A stretch of DNA of 64,000 bases from Sphingomonadales bacterium (GTDB lineage: Bacteria; Pseudomonadota; Alphaproteobacteria; Sphingomonadales; Sphingomonadaceae): contig JAACPW010000005.1 of assembly GCA_009995225.1 (NCBI GenBank), forward strand, positions 62,001 to 126,000. The letters are read 5' to 3'. The translations under genes were made by a program, and so were the position numbers. Every line of letters begins with the position of its first letter. Position 1 is the stretch's first letter. Shown piece after piece: positions 1 to 9,012 of this stretch. The notes under the pieces are model-generated. The model ran no database searches and was not told where the DNA came from. It saw only the letters and a list, made by a program, of their open reading frames with translations.

Positions 1-678
1 CGCGCGCTGCGGTCGGGCGAAAAGGCGTTTGAACCCGGCTTGCTGGCCAAGGCGCATCGCGGGTTCCTGTATATTGACGAAATCAATCTGCTCGAAGATC
101 ATCTCGTCGATCTGTTGCTGGATGTGGCCGCCTCGGGCGAAAACGTGGTCGAGCGCGAGGGCCTCTCCGTGCGCCACCCCGCCAAGTTCGTGCTGATCGG
201 CAGCGGCAACCCCGAAGAAGGCGAATTGCGCCCGCAGCTGCTCGACCGGTTCGGCCTGTCGGTGGAAGTGCGCAGCCCCAAGGATATCGAGGTGCGCATC
301 GCGATCATGCGGCTGGTTGCCGAGAACGAACGTGACCCCGAAAGCTTTGCCGCGCGCTGGGCGGGTGAGGATGACAAGACCCTGAAACGCGTTGCCAAGG
401 GCAAAGCGCGGCTGGCGAAACTGGAGGCGGGCGATGACATTTTGCGCGATGCCGCAGAGCTGTGCCTTGCCGTGGGGGCAGACGGCCTGCGCGGCGAACT
501 CACGCTGATGCGCGCCGCGCGTGCGCTGGCGGCGCTGGAGGGCGCGAAAGGCGTCACCCGCAAGCATCTGATCGCGATTGCGCCGCTGGCCCTGCGCCAC
601 CGGCTGCGGCGCGATGTGCTCGATGAAACCGGCTCGACCGTGCGGATCACGCGGGCGATTGCCGAGCTGTTCGGATGA
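1..678 (+). CDS. bchI: Magnesium chelatase ATPase subunit I (BchI), 5'-truncated by the window edge
   Basis: Subunit I is the AAA+ ATPase of Mg-chelatase, which with BchD and BchH inserts Mg2+ into protoporphyrin IX as the first committed step of bacteriochlorophyll synthesis. The reading frame is open from base 1, so the N-terminus with Walker A lies outside; 225 residues are visible. Seen near the left edge are a Walker B segment ([10 protein letters not shown]), a sensor-type [18 protein letters not shown] block, and the C-terminal helical lid. The end (tga 676-678) overlaps the bchD start in an ATGA arrangement, so the two are translationally coupled. The family is usually about 335-340 aa, so roughly 110 residues are missing. 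Identity is very secure from the bchI-bchD-bchO order and motifs. Confidence 0.97.
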   Translation, partial: RALRSGEKAFEPGLLAKAHRGFLYIDEINLLEDHLVDLLLDVAASGENVVEREGLSVRHPAKFVLIGSGNPEEGELRPQLLDRFGLSVEVRSPKDIEVRIAIMRLVAENERDPESFAARWAGEDDKTLKRVAKGKARLAKLEAGDDILRDAAELCLAVGADGLRGELTLMRAARALAALEGAKGVTRKHLIAIAPLALRHRLRRDVLDETGSTVRITRAIAELFG

Positions 679-2375
679 CACCCGCCCCCGCCGATCCGCT
701 CAACGATGCGGTGCTGGCAGCGCGACTTTTCGCTTTGGCACCCGCGACCTTCAAGGGCATGGTGCTGCGGGGTTCAAGCCCTGCGCGCGAGTCGCTGGTG
801 GCGGCGCTGGGCAACGTCGTGCCGCTCAGGCGGATGCCCGGCCATGTCGATGACGAGCGGCTGCTGGGCGGGATCGATCTTGCCGCCAGCCTTTCGGCAG
901 GCCGCCCGATCCGCCAGACCGGATTGATCGAGGAAGCGCGCGGCGGCGCCCTGCTCGCCGGGATGGCCGAACGGCTGGATGCCAGCATTGCAGGGCGGCT
1001 GGCCCAAATGCTCGATTCGTCGCTCGATGAAGGCACGAGCGCGCTGGTGTTGCTCGACGATGCGACCGACCCCGATGATGCCCCGCCCGCCAGCCTGACC
1101 GAACGGCTCGCTTTTGCGTGTGACCTTTCGGCCTCGCGGCGCTGGCAGGGGGTGGAATTGCGCGCATCAGACGGGCAAATTGCCGATGTCGCCGCACTGG
1201 ATGACGACGCCCTTCGCGCGCTTGCCGCCACCGCCGATGCGCTGGGAGTGGAGGGCCTCAGGGCGCTGATCTTCGCGGGTGAGACCGCGCGCGGGCTGGC
1301 GGCGCTGGATGGGCGCATGGCGGCGGAGCAGGCCGATCTCGCGGGCGCTGTCCGCCTGATCCTCGCCCCGCGCGCAACCTGTCTGCCGCCGCAGGAAGAG
1401 GAAGCCCCGCCCGAAGACGCCCCGCCCCCGCCGCCTGATGGCCAGAACGACACCCCCGACGATGCCGACCGCGAGCAGCCGGAGCCTGACCTCTCCGAAA
1501 TGCTGGTCGAAGCGGCCAAGGCGGCGATCCCGGCGGACGTGCTGGCGAGCCTCGCTCAAGGCAAGGCGCCGCGCCGCGCGGCCAGCAGCGGCACCGGCCA
1601 GAAGCGCAAGGCGGCGACACGCGGCAAGCCGCTGGGCGCGCGCCCCGGAATGCCGCGCGGCGGGGCAAAACTGGCGCTGATCGACAGCCTGCGCGCCGCC
1701 GTCCCCTGGCAGGCCGTGCGACGCAAAGAAGCGGGTGCAGGCAATGACTCCGCCATCCTGATGCGCAAGGAAGACCTGCGCATCCGCCGTTTCGAGGAAC
1801 GCGCCGCGCGTGTCACGATCTTTGCTGTCGATGCCAGCGGATCGGCTGCGGCAGCGCGGCTGGCCGAGGCGAAAGGCGCGGTCGAACTGATGCTGGGGCA
1901 GGCCTATGTCACCCGCTCGGAAGTGGCGCTGGTCGCCTTTCGCGGCACCACCGCCGAACTGATCCTGCCCCCCACCCGCTCGCTCACCCGCGCGCGGCGC
2001 ACGCTGGCCGAACTGCCCGGCGGCGGCGGCACCCCGCTGGCGCTGGGGCTCAACGTGGCGCGCGAAGTGGCCGAAGCCGTCATCGCACGCGGGCGCAGCG
2101 CGGCGCTGGTGATCCTGACCGATGGCCGCGCCAATATCGCCGCCGACGGCGCACCCGGACGCGCGCAGGCCAAAACCGATGCCGAAGCCGCCGCCAAGGC
2201 GATCCACGCGCGCGGGATCGATGCGCTGGTGGTCGATATCTCGGCCCGCCCCGGCCCCGAAGGCGCCGCGCTGGCGCAGGCGCTTGGCGGCCGTTTCCTC
2301 GCCCTGCCCCGCGCCGATGCACGGATGATCCAGGCCGCGATCAACGCGGTCCAGCCGATGGGCCGCGCCGCATGA
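675..2375 (+). CDS. bchD: Magnesium chelatase subunit D (BchD)
   Basis: BchD is the second AAA+ subunit of Mg-chelatase; it forms a double ring with BchI and contacts BchH. The 566-aa product has a degenerate AAA-like N-terminal half (about residues 1-230). An acidic, proline-rich linker follows at about 240-275. A C-terminal von Willebrand A domain carries an intact MIDAS motif, D386-x-S388-x-S390. The start ATG at 675 overlaps the bchI stop, and the end overlaps the bchO start (ATGA). Length and domain order fit alphaproteobacterial BchD. It is presumably transcribed with bchI from a promoter outside the window. Confidence 0.96.
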   Translation: MTPAPADPLNDAVLAARLFALAPATFKGMVLRGSSPARESLVAALGNVVPLRRMPGHVDDERLLGGIDLAASLSAGRPIRQTGLIEEARGGALLAGMAERLDASIAGRLAQMLDSSLDEGTSALVLLDDATDPDDAPPASLTERLAFACDLSASRRWQGVELRASDGQIADVAALDDDALRALAATADALGVEGLRALIFAGETARGLAALDGRMAAEQADLAGAVRLILAPRATCLPPQEEEAPPEDAPPPPPDGQNDTPDDADREQPEPDLSEMLVEAAKAAIPADVLASLAQGKAPRRAASSGTGQKRKAATRGKPLGARPGMPRGGAKLALIDSLRAAVPWQAVRRKEAGAGNDSAILMRKEDLRIRRFEERAARVTIFAVDASGSAAAARLAEAKGAVELMLGQAYVTRSEVALVAFRGTTAELILPPTRSLTRARRTLAELPGGGGTPLALGLNVAREVAEAVIARGRSAALVILTDGRANIAADGAPGRAQAKTDAEAAAKAIHARGIDALVVDISARPGPEGAALAQALGGRFLALPRADARMIQAAINAVQPMGRAA

Positions 2376-3244
2376 GCGCGCTCGACTGGAACCGCGAAGG
2401 CCTGATCTGGCCGCACCGCGAGGCCAGCACCTTCGTGCCGGTGGGCCGTGCGCGCTGGCATGTGCAGACAATGGGCTCCGGCCCGCCGCTGTTGCTGCTA
2501 CACGGTACCGGCGCATCGGTTCACTCATGGCGCGGGCTGATGCCGCTGCTGGCCAAGACCCACACCGTGATCGCCCCTGATCTGCCGCGCCACGCCTTCA
2601 CCACCGGCCACGATGCCTACGCGATGAGCCTGCCCGCGATGGGGCGCGAGATCGCTGCCCTGCTCAAAGAACTCGATGTCCAGCCTACCGCAATCATCGG
2701 CCATTCGGCGGGCGCGGCGATTGCGCTCCAGATGGCGCTTGACCACGGATTTGCCGGCCCGGTCATCGGGCTGAACGCCGCGCTGCGCCCCTTCCCCGGC
2801 CCCTTTGCGCAGATCTTCCCCGCGGTGGCCAAAGCCCTGTTCATCAACCCGCTGGTCCCGCGCATCTTTGCCGGCAGCATCGATCTGGTCGGCGGGGCCG
2901 AGCGGTTCCTGTGGCGCTCCACCCATTCGCGGATCGAGCCGGAAGGGCTCGCCTGCTATCGCACCTTGCTGAAGCATCCCGCCCACGCTGGCGGCGCGCT
3001 GGCGATGATGGCGAACTGGGATTTGCCGGGCCTGCGACTACGGATGGGCGAGGTGCGCAACCCGGTGCTGCTGATCCACGGTGCGAAGGACCCCGCAATC
3101 CCGCTCGACTGGGCGAAGGACTCCCATAGCTGGCTGGCGGACGCACGACTGGACGTGCTGCCGGGCCTCGGCCATCTCGCCCATGAAGAAGCACCGGACA
3201 AGGTCGCCGCGCTGATCGCGGCGTTCCTGGCGCCGCAAGACTAG
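2372..3244 (+). CDS. bchO: Mg-chelatase-associated alpha/beta hydrolase BchO
   Basis: This 290-aa alpha/beta hydrolase is found next to bchID in purple bacteria. Its precise role in Mg insertion is unresolved in the family; it is often described as a putative magnesium chelatase accessory protein. The sequence shows an oxyanion-type HGTG segment near residue 45, a nucleophile elbow GHSAGA with Ser112, and a C-terminal GLGHLAHEE segment that supplies the catalytic His. The acid is probably in the GAKDPAIP segment. The start overlaps bchD (ATGA). It is the last recognisable photosynthesis gene before the unrelated block that begins at about 3.5 kb. Confidence 0.92.
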   Translation: MSALDWNREGLIWPHREASTFVPVGRARWHVQTMGSGPPLLLLHGTGASVHSWRGLMPLLAKTHTVIAPDLPRHAFTTGHDAYAMSLPAMGREIAALLKELDVQPTAIIGHSAGAAIALQMALDHGFAGPVIGLNAALRPFPGPFAQIFPAVAKALFINPLVPRIFAGSIDLVGGAERFLWRSTHSRIEPEGLACYRTLLKHPAHAGGALAMMANWDLPGLRLRMGEVRNPVLLIHGAKDPAIPLDWAKDSHSWLADARLDVLPGLGHLAHEEAPDKVAALIAAFLAPQD

Positions 3245-3254
3245 GAGATACGGC

Positions 3255-3422
3255 ATGACTGGCGCCAATTTCGGCTGGATCGAACTGGTGTTCTTCTACG
3301 GCATCGCCGTCGGCATTGGCGTGTGGCAATGGCTCAAAATGGACCGGATGCTGGAGAAGACGCGCGCTGAACGTGCTGCCAAAGAGGCAGCGGACCGCAA
3401 GGACGGGCCGACTGCCGATTAG
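3255..3422 (+). CDS. Small single-span membrane protein downstream of bchO
   Basis: This is a 55-residue open frame starting at ATG 3255, ten bases after the bchO stop. A good ribosome-binding site (taggag, 3242-3247) overlaps that stop codon. Residues about 8-27 form one hydrophobic helix (IELVFFYGIAVGIGVWQWL); the remainder is a charged Lys/Arg/Glu-rich tail ending in TAD. No family is recognised. Its coupling to bchIDO suggests it is expressed with Mg-chelatase, perhaps as a membrane anchor or assembly factor, but that is inference. The RBS, short spacing and clean membrane topology favour a real gene. Confidence 0.65.
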   Translation: MTGANFGWIELVFFYGIAVGIGVWQWLKMDRMLEKTRAERAAKEAADRKDGPTAD

Positions 3423-3496
3423 AGTTGCGGCCAATGCACAAACGTCCGCTTTGGATCGCACGTGTGAAAAAGCTGCCGTTCGGCTATCGACCCCAA

Positions 3497-3533
3497 TGCC
3501 GCCATTCGCATAAGACCGTTGCGAATGGCGGCA
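3497..3533. terminator. Perfect 13-bp stem-loop between convergent genes
   Basis: TGCCGCCATTCGC (3497-3509) pairs perfectly with GCGAATGGCGGCA (3521-3533) across an 11-nt loop. It sits in the 127-nt spacer between the plus-strand bchIDO unit and the minus-strand PepSY gene, where a bidirectional terminator would be expected. There is no T-tract on either strand, so it may instead be one copy of a palindromic intergenic repeat. Confidence 0.5.
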
Positions 3534-3549
3534 GACCGTGTGCGGCGTC

Positions 3550-5202
3550 TCATTCGTGGGTGAATGCAGTGGCTGATTGTTCCTCCCGCCACCTCCGATG
3601 ATGGCTTGCGCGACGGCGGCGGACCAGGTCCATCCGTAGCCCCAGCGCGGCCATGAAGCCGATCAGGGCAATGGCAAAGGCCCCGACCAGCACGTTCTGC
3701 GCAATCCTTCCAACCGGGAACAGGAAGTTCCACTTGTGAATGAAGCTGAACACCAGCCTTTCGGGCTTTTCGTGGTCGGCCACACGATCGACCAGCACGC
3801 CCGTGCCGGTATCGACGAACAGGCTGGCATTGACTGGCGCACCGTAGTCGACCCTCCAAACCGGCAGACGTTTGTTGCGGAAATCGTATTCGTGACTGAA
3901 GCGGGTCACCAACTTGACCCCGGTTACCGAGCTATCGGATGCGCCAGTGAAGCGCTGGGCGATTGCACGGGCAATGTCCTCTTCACCCGAACTCGCCACC
4001 TCGCCATTGGCGGCATCGAGATAGATCGCCGGACCATCAGGCTTGATCCCGGCAAAACGCGCCTCGCGAATCTCAGTATCTGTGGTCGGCACCTTGGCCG
4101 CACTCTGAGCCGCGATCATCGCCGCGTGGTCGTGCCCTGCCATACCATGATCCGCCGCTGCCGTGGCGGGGCCGTGGTCATGCTCCCCGCCGCCCATGGC
4201 GCCTTTGGGAGGAGCAAGGCCGATGCGGTAGAGTGGCTGCCCCTGTGCCCCCTCGACCAGTGCGACCGAGGCGATATCGCGCTTCTTGGCGATCAGCGCC
4301 CAGTCGGCCTCGACGGGCCACTTGCCGCTCGCGACATTGACGGGCTTGCCCATCTTGAGCTGGCTTACCGGCGGCACCAGCGCCGACTGGATTAGGTGGT
4401 AGATCCCCGAGGCCGAGAACGTGATCAGCGGCAGGGCCAACACATACCCCGCAATACGGTGCCAGCCCCGGCCTCCCGGCAGGCGTTTTTTGCGCCGCAC
4501 AGTGACCAGCATCATGGTTCCGGTCGCCGCCAAAGCCAGCAGGCTGCCGACCATCAATCCAATCACCACCACCCGCAGCCAATCCATCCCCTGCGGCACC
4601 CATTCCCAGGTGTGCAGCGCCCGAAACACCGTTTGCAGCCGTTCCTTCGTGGTGTTGTTCACCGCCGCGAGACTGGACGTTTCGGTATGGACATAAGCGA
4701 CGAGGCCATCATCGCCTGCAAACGTCAGCTTCCACACCGGGAGCAGGCGGTTGACCCACGGGTAGTCGGCATCAAACGCGGTTTGGAGCTTGGCCGAGGT
4801 TATCGCGCGGTCCGTGGCGAGGTAATGACGGGCGAGAAACTCGGCCTGCGTCCGGTCACCGCCAACGACCTCGCTGCCATCGACGGGGCGGAAATAGCGC
4901 CGCGTCCCGTCCAAGGTCGGGGTCACCTGCCACAGCACCCCGCCGCCGGGGGCAGGGACGGTCTTGACCGCCACCGCCTCGGCGATGCCCTTTTCGGCAA
5001 GGGTTTGCGCGATCGGCCGCGCCCTTTCGAGCGCGACCGTGGCAGCAGGCGGCATGAACGCCGCCTGTTGCGGGCCGAATAGCACCATGGCGATATGGGT
5101 GAGGCCAGAGAGGCCCCACACCAAGAGACTGATCCCCCCGATCAACCCCAGCCATTGATGCTTGGAGTATGACCAGCGCGCGGTCTTGTTCTTCATGCTC
5201 AT
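3550..5202 (-). CDS. PepSY-associated membrane protein with His-rich segment
   Basis: This 550-aa inner-membrane protein of the PepSY-TM family is typically encoded beside TonB-dependent receptors and thought to act in metal or siderophore handling, probably as a reductase-like partner. Transmembrane segments are visible near residues 15-40, mid-protein (VVVIGLMVGSLLALAATGTMML) and near the C-terminus (VLVGAFAIALIGFMAALG). A soluble stretch contains a cluster EHDHGPATAAADHGMAGHDH that looks metal-binding. The start is ATG 5202, 11 nt after the TonB-receptor stop; longer upstream frames run into that gene. It forms an operon with the receptor and DUF2946 gene upstream. Confidence 0.85.
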   Translation of the reverse strand: MSMKNKTARWSYSKHQWLGLIGGISLLVWGLSGLTHIAMVLFGPQQAAFMPPAATVALERARPIAQTLAEKGIAEAVAVKTVPAPGGGVLWQVTPTLDGTRRYFRPVDGSEVVGGDRTQAEFLARHYLATDRAITSAKLQTAFDADYPWVNRLLPVWKLTFAGDDGLVAYVHTETSSLAAVNNTTKERLQTVFRALHTWEWVPQGMDWLRVVVIGLMVGSLLALAATGTMMLVTVRRKKRLPGGRGWHRIAGYVLALPLITFSASGIYHLIQSALVPPVSQLKMGKPVNVASGKWPVEADWALIAKKRDIASVALVEGAQGQPLYRIGLAPPKGAMGGGEHDHGPATAAADHGMAGHDHAAMIAAQSAAKVPTTDTEIREARFAGIKPDGPAIYLDAANGEVASSGEEDIARAIAQRFTGASDSSVTGVKLVTRFSHEYDFRNKRLPVWRVDYGAPVNASLFVDTGTGVLVDRVADHEKPERLVFSFIHKWNFLFPVGRIAQNVLVGAFAIALIGFMAALGLRMDLVRRRRASHHRRWREEQSATAFTHE

Positions 5203-5213
5203 CGCTGCCCCCC

Positions 5214-7355
5214 TCAGAACCGCGCGCGCAGGCCGCCGAAGACGGCGCGCCCTTGGCCGGGGGTATAGATCGCCTCGTTCGTCAGGCGCTGGTTGGCGTT
5301 GGTGGTGACGTTGGAGATGAACACCGTGTCGAAAAGGTTCTCGACCGAACCGAACAGCTCGATCCCGTCGGTCGGCGTGACCCCGGCGGTGATCTGGACA
5401 GTCTCGTAGCCGGGAGCCCTTTCGGTGTTGGCATAATCCGCCCATGGACCGTCCGGAATCCAGCGCAGGGTGGTGGAGAGATAGAACTTGTCCACCTGAT
5501 CGAACCGGGCCTCGGCAATCAGCACATGGCGCGGCACCCCGGCAAGCTGGTTGTCTCCATAGACCGCGTCATCATCGAAGGTGAAGTCGTTGAAGGTATA
5601 GGCCGCGCTCAGCCGCAGGGCCTGTCCGTTCTGCTCCAGCGCCGCCTTGAAGGGCCGCACATCGAGCCCGAATTCGAGGCCCTGATGGATCGTGCGGTCC
5701 CCGTTGGTGGTCACCGTTACGAGCCCCCGTGCGCCCGGCACGGCAAGGTCAAGGAACTCATTTTCCAGCTCGGCCCGGTAGAGCGCGATGTCCCACGATA
5801 CGATCCCCGCCTGCCCGCGCGTGCCGACTTCGAACACAGTCGCGCGCTGAGGATCGAGCGGCGCGAAGGGGAAGGCCCCGCCGCTGGTGAGATCGGCAAG
5901 GCTCGGGGCTTCGAAGCTGCGGCTGATATTGCCAAAGAATTGCACGCCGGGTGCGGCATCCACCAGCAGGCCGACGCGCGGGTTGAACTGGTCATACTCG
6001 CCCCGGCCGGTCACCGCATTGAGAATCGCGGTCACATCGCGGGTGGCGCGGGCATATTGTCCGCCTGCAATGAGCGTGACGGTGTCGGTCAGCCCGAGAT
6101 CGGCTTGGCCATAGACCGTCAGCGTGTCCGAATCCTGATCCGACTGAGTTCTGAGCGCCCCGCGCACGCCCGACTCATTCGCGAAGGTCTTGGCGTCATT
6201 GCTGGAGAAGGCATAGATCGCCCCTACTTGCCAGCGGCTCTGATCGGCGAGGAAGGGGAGGCTGCCGGACATGCGGGTCGAGACGCCGACCTCATCCTCG
6301 CCCTGCACGATGATCCCGGCAAAGCGGGTGATCGCGTGGTCGAGGCTGCGGCGCGCATACCACGCACCGAACTCAATATCAGTGCCACCCAAGTCGATCA
6401 CGGTCAGATTCGACACGCGGTAAACGTCAAGATTACGATCCCAATCGTCGGCGACGGGGCCGGGGTCGAGCACGGTCACCGGCCCGCCGGGGAAGAACGG
6501 TCCGACCGTCACAGGCCGCCCCGCCGCGCGCGGATTGGCGAGCGCGTCAGCAAGGCGCAAGCTGCCTGCCAGCTCGAAATTGTCCGACAGTGCGGTGACA
6601 TAGAACCGCGTCTCGATATTGTCCGACACCCGCCAGCCGAGGTTGCCGTGGCCATAAAGGCTGCGCACTTCGCTGTGTTCGCGATAGCCGTCGCTGGTGA
6701 GGCCAGTAATCCCGCCCCAATAGTCGACATCGCCGCTCTTGCCGGACAGCGAAGCATTGCCGCGGAAGGTGGAGAAGCTGCCACCCTCGGCCCGCAGCAT
6801 CACCGGCGCGCGGGCAGTGCGCCCGGTCGGGCTGAAGATATTGACCGCCCCGCCCAGCGATGCCGCCCCGTAGCGCAGCCCGTTGGCGCCCTTGAACACC
6901 TCCATGTAGCGGATGGTGAGCGGGTCTATCTCCTGAAACTCGGTGGCGCCCGATGCGCGGCTGATCGGCACCCCGTCGCGCAGGACGGTGAGGCCGCGAC
7001 GCTCGAAGCTCGAATTGAGGCCCGACCCTCGGATCGAGATGCGACTTTCGCGCTGGGCGCTGGTATCGGCAAAGACGCCGGGGGTCAGTTCCAGCACATC
7101 GCCGATCGATTGGGCGAAGATGTCGGCAAAGCCTTCGTCCTCCACCAGGCCGGTTGCTCCGGGGACGCGTTCCAGCTCCTTGCGGGCGGCTTCAGGCGTA
7201 GGCGCCGTGGAGGTGCCCTGAAGGCTGGCGGTGACGATGATCTCGTCCTGCCGCTGGCCGATACCCTGCGCCTGAAGCGGGGCGGAGAAAGCGCCAGTCG
7301 TTGCGGCAAGCATGGTTGCGCCCATGAGAGCGCGCTTCACAGTGTTGATTTGCAT
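5214..7355 (-). CDS. TonB-dependent outer-membrane receptor (metal/siderophore type)
   Basis: This 713-aa outer-membrane receptor has a signal peptide (start ATG 7355, cleavage near PLQAQ). An N-terminal plug follows, with the typical DVLELTPGVFADTSAQRESRISIRG block and FKGANGLRYGAASLGGAVN. A 22-strand-type barrel ends in a terminal Phe (GGLRARF), the outer-membrane insertion signature. Similarity in layout to FecA/FhuA-like iron receptors suggests uptake of an iron chelate or other metal. The neighbouring PepSY protein and DUF2946 protein, the latter often seen near copper-related genes, keep copper possible. The substrate cannot be read from the sequence. Confidence 0.9.
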   Translation of the reverse strand: MQINTVKRALMGATMLAATTGAFSAPLQAQGIGQRQDEIIVTASLQGTSTAPTPEAARKELERVPGATGLVEDEGFADIFAQSIGDVLELTPGVFADTSAQRESRISIRGSGLNSSFERRGLTVLRDGVPISRASGATEFQEIDPLTIRYMEVFKGANGLRYGAASLGGAVNIFSPTGRTARAPVMLRAEGGSFSTFRGNASLSGKSGDVDYWGGITGLTSDGYREHSEVRSLYGHGNLGWRVSDNIETRFYVTALSDNFELAGSLRLADALANPRAAGRPVTVGPFFPGGPVTVLDPGPVADDWDRNLDVYRVSNLTVIDLGGTDIEFGAWYARRSLDHAITRFAGIIVQGEDEVGVSTRMSGSLPFLADQSRWQVGAIYAFSSNDAKTFANESGVRGALRTQSDQDSDTLTVYGQADLGLTDTVTLIAGGQYARATRDVTAILNAVTGRGEYDQFNPRVGLLVDAAPGVQFFGNISRSFEAPSLADLTSGGAFPFAPLDPQRATVFEVGTRGQAGIVSWDIALYRAELENEFLDLAVPGARGLVTVTTNGDRTIHQGLEFGLDVRPFKAALEQNGQALRLSAAYTFNDFTFDDDAVYGDNQLAGVPRHVLIAEARFDQVDKFYLSTTLRWIPDGPWADYANTERAPGYETVQITAGVTPTDGIELFGSVENLFDTVFISNVTTNANQRLTNEAIYTPGQGRAVFGGLRARF

Positions 7356-7483
7356 GATGTATCCCAAATTCCGTCGGCGCGCGCCTGTCATGCGGCGGAG
7401 CGCCATCGACCCTGCCTTGGCGGGCCAGTGAGCGAATTGGCTTTAAGCGCCGGGGTCAGATACCCGTGCGCAAAGCCTGACGA

Positions 7484-7900
7484 TCAGACGGAAAGGGAAG
7501 GCGGCCCTCGCAGTGGCGGGCGCAGAAAAGGAATGTCGCGGGCAGGCGGCGACCGGAGCGGCGCAAGCCCGACCAGCAGGATGAACGCCAGTGCAGCGGC
7601 CAGCAAAAGCGGATCGGCCCCGCCGAGCGCGGCATGGCCAAGTCCCGAAAAGGCGCAAGGCTGAGACTTGTCTGCCGCCTCGGAATGGTCGCTGCCCGTC
7701 TTATCCTTGTCCGGAATGGCAATCCGCATCTGCTTCGGTGTGCCGCTGGCATCGGCGCAGATCGTCACCGTCAGAAAGCGCTCGCCAGTGGACGAGATCA
7801 TGTAGCCTGCTGGCACCAGCGCCTTTACCGCCAAGGCAAGCGCCACGAGCACCAGCGTGAGCTGGGCATATCTATGGCTAAAGGCGCGAAGGCTGGACAT
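7484..7900 (-). CDS. DUF2946-family small membrane/periplasmic protein
   Basis: The 138-aa protein starts at ATG 7900, with an N-terminal hydrophobic segment (LTLVLVALALAVKALVPAGYMI). Two cysteines flank an Asp/His-rich stretch (TICADASG ... QPCAFSG). A second membrane helix (LLLAAALAFILLVGLAPL) and an Arg/Pro-rich end (FLRPPLRGPP) follow. This layout matches DUF2946, a family of unknown function usually encoded just upstream of TonB receptors and PepSY proteins. Here it leads such an operon on the minus strand (DUF2946, receptor, PepSY). It probably takes part in periplasmic metal handling; that is inferred from context. Confidence 0.75.
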   Translation of the reverse strand: MSSLRAFSHRYAQLTLVLVALALAVKALVPAGYMISSTGERFLTVTICADASGTPKQMRIAIPDKDKTGSDHSEAADKSQPCAFSGLGHAALGGADPLLLAAALAFILLVGLAPLRSPPARDIPFLRPPLRGPPSLSV

Positions 7901-7972
7901 CGCGGACGCGCCTCTAGCGCAGAGAAATCGTCAAGTCATCTTGTATCATTGGCGACCCCTGATCCCGAAGAT

Positions 7973-8102
7973 GGGGGGGGGGGAAGCCGCTATTCGCCTT
8001 CCCACCCCATACGGTCATTCCCGGCGAACTCCGGCGTCCCCGGAGCCTGCTGGACAGCTTAAGCAGGTTTCTCGCCGAAAGCCGAGATTCTCGTTCCTAC
8101 CC
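7973..8102. repeat. Spacer with G11 run, tandem hairpins and a dispersed repeat copy
   Basis: The divergent spacer 7901-8184 contains a run of 11 G (7973-7983). It also has a hairpin with CTCCGG/CCGGAG arms (8029-8045), directly followed by a CCTGCT/AGCAGG hairpin (8046-8067). The stretch 8055-8102 aligns without gaps to 10497-10544, with about 70 percent identity and a shared ATTCTCG core. This marks it as a diverged copy of an intergenic repeat. No gene is seen here. Confidence 0.45.
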
Positions 8103-8152
8103 ATAGCGGCGGCGACCACCGATCGCGACTGGTTCTGCAACAACCCCTTGAA

Positions 8153-8169
8153 GTTGACCCAGCGTCAAC
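8153..8169. promoter_or_regulatory. Dyad operator upstream of merR
   Basis: GTTGACccagcGTCAAC is a perfect 6-bp inverted repeat with a 5-bp spacer, ending 15 bp before the merR start. MerR-family regulators bind such dyads between promoter elements and commonly autoregulate. This is therefore the likely operator of the merR-hydrolase-SMR operon. Confidence 0.6.
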
Positions 8170-8184
8170 CGCTACATGTGGGGC

Positions 8185-9009
8185 ATGAGTGATTCGTTTC
8201 CCATCGACGAAGTCGTCCGCCGCACCGGGCTGACATCGCGCGCGCTGCGCTTCTATGAGGCGCGTGGTCTGATCACACCGCTGCGCACGCAGTCTGGGCG
8301 CCGCTGGTTCGGGCCCGATGAACTGGAACGCATCCACCGCATCGTCGCCCTGAAGAAAGCCGGGCTCAGTCTCGGCGATATCAAACGACTGTTTGACCAT
8401 AAGCCGATCGATCTTGGAGCCCTTCTTGGCGCACAGCGCAGCCGCTTGGCCTATCAGGCCGGTGAGATTGCCGATGCCATCAAGCTGATCGATTCCGCAT
8501 TGTCCCGCATCGGCCGAGGCGAGCCGCTCGACGCCGCGACGCTTTGCTCGCTTATCCGCGATGGAGAAAATCTTATGACCGACCAGGCACAGGCATGGAA
8601 AGAGGTCGTCGACCAATATTACACCCCCGAACAGCAGGCCGAATGGCGCGAGCAGATGGCCGATGCGCCCGAGTTCAGCCAGGACGCCTATCTCGGAAAA
8701 TGGCGCGCGCTCAGTGCCCGGATCGAAGCGGCGCTGCCGCTTGATCCTGCAAGCGCTGCGGCGCTGGCCTTTGTCAGGGAGTGGTTCGCTCTGCTCGAAC
8801 CCTTCAGCCGCAACGCGACCCCAGCGATGTGGGAAGGCTCGGTGCGGATGTATTCCGAAATGGAGAATTGGCAGGACAAGGTCGAAACCAGCTTCAGCAA
8901 GCGCGTGTGGGATTTCATCAATGCAGCGTCCCGCATCGCGATGGCGGAGGGCCGGGATATCGGCCCGGTGCCAACATGGTTGCACCAATCGCCGTCACAG
9001 GAGGGCTAG
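8185..9009 (+). CDS. MerR-family regulator with TipAS-type effector domain
   Basis: The protein is 274 aa from ATG 8185 (an in-frame ATG at 8176 is the alternative). Residues 5-75 are a MerR winged helix-turn-helix (IDEVVRRTGLTSRALRFYEA, then GRRWFGPDELERIHRI), followed by a coiled dimerisation helix. The C-terminal half (WKEVVDQYYTPEQQAEW onward) resembles the TipAS antibiotic-recognition domain of TipAL-type regulators, which bind bulky drugs. It lies 3 nt upstream of a hydrolase gene and an SMR exporter gene, so it probably activates this small efflux operon in response to a toxic compound. A dyad sits in its own promoter. Confidence 0.85.
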   Translation: MSDSFPIDEVVRRTGLTSRALRFYEARGLITPLRTQSGRRWFGPDELERIHRIVALKKAGLSLGDIKRLFDHKPIDLGALLGAQRSRLAYQAGEIADAIKLIDSALSRIGRGEPLDAATLCSLIRDGENLMTDQAQAWKEVVDQYYTPEQQAEWREQMADAPEFSQDAYLGKWRALSARIEAALPLDPASAAALAFVREWFALLEPFSRNATPAMWEGSVRMYSEMENWQDKVETSFSKRVWDFINAASRIAMAEGRDIGPVPTWLHQSPSQEG

Positions 9010-9012
9010 ACC

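Noticed and set aside
7356-7483. Possible cobalamin riboswitch upstream of the TonB receptor
   Set aside because: A TCACTGG-like stretch is present on the minus strand, but no B12-box or complete set of conserved elements was found.
5169-7664. Very long plus-strand open frame opposite the TonB receptor
   Set aside because: It is antisense to a receptor with signal peptide, plug and barrel motifs. The predicted protein is low-complexity with no recognisable domain; it results from high GC.
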